Shown piece by piece: positions 1-64,000 of a DNA stretch of 64,000 nt. The stretch's first letter is position 1. Every line of letters begins with the position of its first letter. Source of the DNA: Talpa occidentalis. Taxonomy: Eukaryota; Chordata; Mammalia; Eulipotyphla; Talpidae. The translations under genes and the position numbers were made by a program. The stretch is taken from positions 62,695,782-62,759,781 of the forward strand of contig NW_023601543.1 in NCBI RefSeq assembly GCF_014898055.3. Reading direction: 5' to 3'. The notes beneath the pieces were generated by a model. The model had not been told where the DNA came from and ran no database searches. It saw only the letters and a program-made list of their open reading frames with translations.

Positions 1-394
1 AGTAAAGTATGAATAATGGATAGGTGGATGGAGGGGGGAGGGATGGACGGACAAGGGGCCATTTCTTCCCAATGATGGTGACAAAACAAACCCCTTTCAG
101 CCTTTGCTCTTACTTGCCCTTTTGGTTAATGAGCAGACATTGGAGATTCGCCATCTATTTTTATCCTCATGGGCACCATCCTCTCCATCCAATGCCTGCC
201 TTGAGTGCTCTAGTCCTGTGCTCTCCTAGAAGTTCAAGGGACAGAACCCAGAGCCTCCACCTCAGGCGGAAGGCCCCTTTTAACTCCTTTTAACTCCTTT
301 CTGCTGTCTTTGATGATAATAAAAACTCTAGGCATCTGCATCACTTATGAAGCTGTTGTAAGGCTAGAACAGTGGTTCTCATTTTCCTACTCTG

Positions 395-490
395 TACTGC
401 AGTTTCCTTATCTGTGACATGGGAATACTAGGGCTATCAACCTTATAGGGTTGTTTGAGGTTAAATGAGTAAATGTATAACTAGAAGATA
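395..490 (+). repeat. MIR SINE fragment
   Basis: The stretch 'cagtttccttatctgtgaca' followed by a GGGTTGTTTGAGGTTAAATGAG-like block matches the 3' half of the ancient mammalian MIR consensus. It is a diverged remnant with no target-site duplication visible. Confidence 0.7.
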
Positions 491-671
491 ATCTCAATCA
501 TAGGTGAAAAATTTGAAAGTAGTGTAAATAATAGTCCTTGGCTAAGAAATAGGCAAAATTTACTGTTTGTGGTAAAATTAGGCATAAAGTGACAGAACCA
601 TCAACTTGTAATGCCTTGAAATGAACTTTTTTTTTCAAATAGTAGCATCCAAACGTTTTAAAATGTTTTTA

Positions 672-945
672 GGGCCTCCCCGGTGGCGCAACGGTTGAGC
701 GCTGGCTTGCGAAGCTGCCCGCAGCCATGGCAGCACCGGTTTGATCCCCAGCCACCAGGCGAGGGTCCCACATGGCGCGGAGATCTCTCCTGCCGCCCGC
801 TGCTCCCCTCAGCACTGCATATCGTCAGTCTGCCTGTTCTGTTCCCCGCTCTGGCTCTGGTGAATTCTCTCACCCTCCCGCACTTCTGACTGTACCCAGT
901 GCTTGTATAAATAAATAAATAAATCTTTAAAAAAATAATAAAATG
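672..945 (+). mobile_element. tRNA-derived SINE, full length, GC-rich class
   Basis: Starts GGGCCTCCCCGGTGGCGCA (A-box-like), has a B-box-like GGTTTGATCCC and ends in TAAATAAATAAATCTTTAAAA. A perfect 11-nt target-site duplication AAATGTTTTTA (661-671 and 946-956) bounds it, showing insertion by target-primed reverse transcription. Confidence 0.93.
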
Positions 946-2385
946 AAATGTTTTTACTATTCATATAGGTTTTTAAATTTTATTTATTAATATTATGATA
1001 TGTCAGGTGGTGCTGTTTATTAAGTGTCTTGTATTTCAATGTGTTTCTTTTTTTAATTTATGGTTCTGTACTTTTGGGTATTAGGGTTTTTCCCCTTCTG
1101 TGTTTTATTGCATATGTATTTCCTTTATCCCTATAAGCTTGTCTGGAAACCTAACACCATAATATTATTTCTTTGGGAAAATATAGTCCCCAGTTCAACA
1201 TCTCAAACTTTGCAGTCTTTAGAGATAGAAACTATTTGGAGGATGGAGACTGCCCACCAATATTCTATAGAGTCAGGCAAACTTTTGTGAACCACATATC
1301 ACTAGTTCCCTAAATATTAATATAATATTTTATGTAGAGCAGCATTTTACTAGTCTACTTATACTATTCATTGAACCTTTGAGTTAGTAGTGCTTTCTTA
1401 CCGCCAACATTTAAAATGGTCACTACTCTAGCTTCACATTGTCTCATTAGGCATTTTTATGTATGATTTGGCCAAAATATTTATGAGTCAGAAAGCTTTA
1501 TCTTACATCAGTATAAACAAATCTAACTGTACCCTTAACATTATTTATAGCCAGTGTTTGACCTCTCCCCTAACATTGGTGTGCAGAGAAGGGGAAGGAA
1601 AAAAGAACAAAAACAAAACTAACCAAAAATTCCCCACCTACTTTAGAGAAAAGGAAATCGAAGTGACAGACTAGCCAAGATCATTTTTAACTTTGCACTT
1701 TTCAAAGCACACTGTTGAATGAGACATTTCGTCTGAGGTAGAAATTAATGTTTTAGTTGCATTTCCAAACTGCGTAGATTTTTCTCTAGAGAGTTATATT
1801 TTCTTCAGAAAATTAAATGGATCATTGGTTTGTGGAGTTTTAAAAAATAAGTTTTTCAATGTTATCTCATATTCTTTGAATTTGCACTTTTAAAAAGAAC
1901 ATTTATGCCCTTAATTTCCTGCTGAAGGATAATAGCATGGATGTTGTTAATGAACAGCCCTAGTAGAACAGGCATAAACCTGTTGCCCTTTCCCAAGATT
2001 TGATTCTGTGAAAATTCTTTTAGACATATCCTGGCCAGAAAATGTTCTTTCATATTACCATGTGTTCATGTTAGTGGATGTTGTTGGTAACAGAGGGAAA
2101 AAACACTGTGATTATGAAAATATTGATGAATTTGCAATGTCGAGGGAAATGCCACATTTACAGAATTTTGGACCACCTATTTTAAAATGATTTTTAAAGG
2201 AGATGCTTAAAACTCATATTCTTACAAGTATCATTGAATGAATAAGAGATTATTAACAAGATCCCACTGAAGTCATCAGTCTGCCTTTTCAAGAGGAAAA
2301 TATTGTTTAGTAAAATAGTAAATATGAACCTCTGAATTTTAGCAAAGAATTATATTAGTGTTGATTGGGTCTTATTTCTTTTTAG

Positions 2386-61186
<58,801 letters not shown>

Positions 61187-61410
61187 GCCTCTTCCCAGAT
61201 ATCTGATGCATAACTGGGAGCCACCTCATACATGGAAAAGCCTCTTTGTTATCGGCCTTGTGTCAGCAGGTCATGGTCCCTAGAGACTACCTAGTTGTAG
61301 TGTGACCTACATTTATAATTATTGTCATGTCCGAATAGATAGGAGGAGAAAAACAATTACACACTAATTTAAAGAGACAGTATCTTTTTTAATCAGTTCT
61401 CCTAAACTTT

Positions 61411-61416
61411 AATAAA
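61411..61416 (+). terminator. candidate poly(A) signal AATAAA
   Basis: First canonical hexamer, 225 nt after the stop; would give a short UTR. Confidence 0.4.
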
Positions 61417-61547
61417 ATGTATCTTTAAATGTATGTATTATTCAATCCTTTGGAATGTTATATTTTTGGAAATCATAGCTTTTTATTTCCAAGGCCCCTA
61501 AAAACTGCACAAAATAGATGCTGCTTTCTATAATCTATTTTAATAAT

Positions 61548-61553
61548 AATAAA
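61548..61553 (+). terminator. candidate poly(A) signal AATAAA
   Basis: In TAATAATAATAAACAATG; T/GT-rich sequence (TGATTCTGTTACCTTG) follows. Confidence 0.35.
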
Positions 61554-61942
61554 CAATGATTCTGTTACCTTGACTGGGGGTGGAACACTACATTCTTTTT
61601 AAAGTCTGATTTTATGGATTGGAATATCTTTCTTTCCTTTATTTATTTGAAATAATCAGTCTAGTGATTACAAAACAGTCACAAATTTTTAAAGGCCTTT
61701 TTTCTCTCTTATTTTTAGAATAGTTATTTTTTTTTAAGTCCTTTATGTAACATCCAGATAATGTGATACTGTCTCTTTGAAGCACCCTGTAAACCTTTTA
61801 GAGATTTGAAGTTGGGTCTTGACTCTTAATGCATGTGGACAGTCGCGAGCGTTTATGCTGTCGGTGTGTCTGTGTTGGACAAAACAATCTGTAATCTACA
61901 GCAAAGTACATTCCGTTCACGGGGCACACCCAGGGGAATAAG

Positions 61943-61948
61943 AATAAA
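61943..61948 (+). terminator. candidate poly(A) signal AATAAA
   Basis: In AAGAATAAAATGC; a genomic A-run at 62008-62020 follows and could cause internal priming in cDNA libraries. Confidence 0.4.
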
Positions 61949-62380
61949 ATGCTATATGACTAAGTTGTAAACCTATGCACATCCCTTGCATTTCGGGCAA
62001 CTTTATAAAAAAAAAAAAAGAAACTGATTTTTATTAATAATAATCATGTAGTGAGATGTGTTTGTAATTTTGTCTCAATTTAATTTGTTGTAAGGTGGGA
62101 GGGGGAATTGCTGGTTTCACCATTTCAGATCTGTGTTGTCTGAGAGTATTAACGTTTTAATTAAGCAAAGAAATGAGGATTTTTAATATGTATGTAATTG
62201 TTTTAAAGCACCCATTTTAAGAGAATATACTGTGCAATGAAGAAACCAGTTTAGGCATTTGCTATAAACTGAATTATTCCAAAAGGATAATCTATAACAG
62301 CCCTGTAAATTCCTTTAAAATGATAACAGGACAGTTTGACCAATTTTTTTTTAAATATACTTCCTTTTATGTGTTCAATA

Positions 62381-62386
62381 ATTAAA
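62381..62386 (+). terminator. candidate poly(A) signal ATTAAA
   Basis: ATTAAATGCC followed within 30-50 nt by a T-rich stretch and TTTGTTCAGG. Plausible distal site. Confidence 0.4.
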
Positions 62387-62430
62387 TGCCTCTGGGTCCT
62401 TCATTTCATTATAGATTTGTTCAGGTTTAC

Positions 62431-64000
62431 AAACCAATAATCTTTTAGATTTTATAATCCATTAGATGTTCATTGAACCCTCGAAGGCCCAAAAGTGACT
62501 ATCAGTTGACAAGACAACAAAATCCTCTGCCAGAGCAGAGCCCGGACCACATCTGGCTCCCAGAGGTCAGTGCGCCGAGGGCCCCCCTGAGGTACTGGAG
62601 GCCACCTGTGGTTTCTCCTTCCTCTTGCTATATCCCTTGGCACAGGAGAATCATCTTCCCTTGTTGCTTTAAAGACATTAATCATCTCATCACCCTTCCA
62701 TGAGGTCACATTCTTCCAGTACAGGAGATGTCGGGCTTAGAGTTTTCCAACTCTTTGCCAGAGGTCAGCGGAAGGTTTCTCATTAGAGTGTCAGCGTGTG
62801 AGTGGGTCTCTTAACCTGTGATCATGTCTGCTTCTTGTCAGTGAGATGGCCTCTTGGCGCCTTGGCATACTATGCGGGGTACATTCTGAGCTGAACAGCT
62901 CCTCTTGAAGGACCAAACAGAAAAGGCATTTGTATATTCCCTTCACGTTTTTGCCCTCCCCTCCCACCTACTCTTATTAAAAGATGCTGATTTTTTTTTC
63001 TCTGATGTTGTCCTTTGTCGGCGACCAGATGAGTGCAACTTGCTGATAAGGGGTTGCACAAACTGCCTCTGCTGGGACCCCACAGCAGGGTGACCGAATT
63101 ACCAACTAGAGATACCCAGATGGAGAGAGCAGCCCAAAGAGCTGTTTAGGGCCATATTAGGGTTGATTTAAACCTAACCTATGCCAAGACCAGACAGTCA
63201 TTCGGTGATGGTACTAACCACAATCCGGGCTCTTCTCAGTGTGAAATCGCCCACTCTACCTCTTTTCCAGTGAAGCACAAAGAATACAGCTAACACATGG
63301 CGAACTGAAACTCCCCCCCTCTGGTAGAAACCCCCCACGACCCCTACTTGCCCCTTGAGACCAAATCTCCCGAGAGGATGACAATGGTTATCTTAAGCCA
63401 TCTGCTGTGTTAACAGAGGTGGATCAAGTGGAGGGGAAAAGCAATGCCAGTTTAAATGTCCGTGGCCCCAGAATCGAGTGGCTCTGGTGCGCTCGGCCTC
63501 TCTATTGCTTTTTGTGTCCTGGGAGGACACAGGCAGGCACTGTTCTTGTCGCTGCGTGGATGGCGAAATTCCTGCACCCAGAACTCATTCTGTCGGGCTT
63601 CTCAAAGAGGTCATCAGTTCCGTTCTGCTAATTCATATCCTCTCTAAAGCAATGTCTTTATGACCTAGCAGAAAATACTTTTATTTCTGAATTCAGAATA
63701 ATTTCGATACATTTATTTCTTCTGCTGCTGCTGCTGCTACTGCTATATTACAACTGGCCACTAAGCAATCAGGGAAAATTGGTAAAAGCTTCTTTACTGC
63801 TTCCATTCCATCAGCAAAACCATTTATTCCCTTTTAAAGACCGGAGCAAATGATTAGATTATTAGATCTTATCACTGGTCAATTGAAGAGCCATATTCTA
63901 AGGGTTCTTCCTCACCCTCCTCCCCTCAGTAAAAGTGGGGGTGTGTTTATTATATGTTGAGTTATTTGTTAAGAAGAAATGTCCTGATTTTCTAAAAAGG
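62431..64000. other. 3' flank of CASK
   Basis: No gene, SINE or named repeat recognised. A (CTG)n of about six units lies at 63721-63738 (TTCTGCTGCTGCTGCTGCTA). It may be a longer 3' UTR or intergenic sequence. Confidence 0.6.

Larger units (their letters stand above)
1..2385 (+). other. CASK: intron upstream of exon 13 (3' part)
   Basis: AT-rich intron without coding potential. It holds a MIR remnant (about 390-490) and one full SINE (672-945). Nothing else is recognised in 957-2380. The acceptor is cttatttctttttag, ending at 2385. Confidence 0.85.
61187..62430 (+). other. CASK: CASK 3' UTR (extent estimated)
   Basis: AT-rich sequence after the stop. It holds four poly(A)-type hexamers, an ATTTATTTG element (about 61640) and a 14-nt inverted repeat (61371-61384 with 61765-61778). 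The true end is not visible; it could lie after any of the signals or beyond. Confidence 0.7.

Noticed and set aside
673..760. tRNA gene suggested by A- and B-box-like motifs
   Set aside because: The motifs belong to the tRNA-derived head of a SINE; there is no cloverleaf with acceptor-stem pairing.
63721..63738. Expandable CTG triplet tract
   Set aside because: About six units, too short to be remarkable.

Overview
The window is nuclear DNA from a placental mammal. It carries the 3' part of one large, AT-rich, intron-dominated gene on the + strand. Fifteen coding exons with GT-AG splice sites join into one uninterrupted frame that I recognise as CASK (LIN-2/CAMGUK), the X-linked MAGUK scaffold of synapses and epithelial junctions. 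From 2386 to the stop codon at 61184-61186 the exons encode 541 residues. If the protein has the human length of 926, the window starts at about residue 386. The kinase domain, most of the first L27 domain and the promoter lie upstream, outside the window. I number exons 13-27 on the human 27-exon model, from memory.

Layout: 1-2385 intron; 2386-10817 exons 13-15 (L27 tail, L27-C, linker, first PDZ strand); 19595-26937 exons 16-18 (PDZ); 29590-31099 two in-frame cassette-type exons of 69 and 36 nt (PDZ-SH3 linker); 32751-39287 SH3 and HOOK region; 47345-57408 first part of the guanylate-kinase-like (GK) domain; 61010-61186 last coding exon; then a 3' UTR with four candidate poly(A) signals and about 1.5 kb of 3' flank. 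All exons match CASK without frameshift or premature stop, so the locus looks intact. I found no other protein-coding gene and no RNA gene.

The introns hold many retroposons. The most frequent is a tRNA-derived SINE (A- and B-box-like promoter, TAAATAAATCTTT tail) with about 26 copies in both orientations and two sequence classes. I could not tie this SINE to a named family, so the species is unresolved beyond a probable non-primate, non-rodent placental mammal. Older elements are MIR, L1 fragments, MER5-like hAT remnants, two TA-flanked Tc1/mariner-like elements and a candidate solo LTR.

The most unusual observations are: (i) a 27-nt in-frame candidate microexon with good splice sites inside the GK-coding region (58498-58524); (ii) two independent SINE insertions cut at the same internal position and followed by poly(A); (iii) a pair of inverted SINEs whose target-site duplications have been exchanged, the mark of a SINE-mediated micro-inversion; (iv) a perfect 14-nt inverted repeat within the 3' UTR; (v) no lineage-specific SINEs around the alternative exons or over the last 16 kb.
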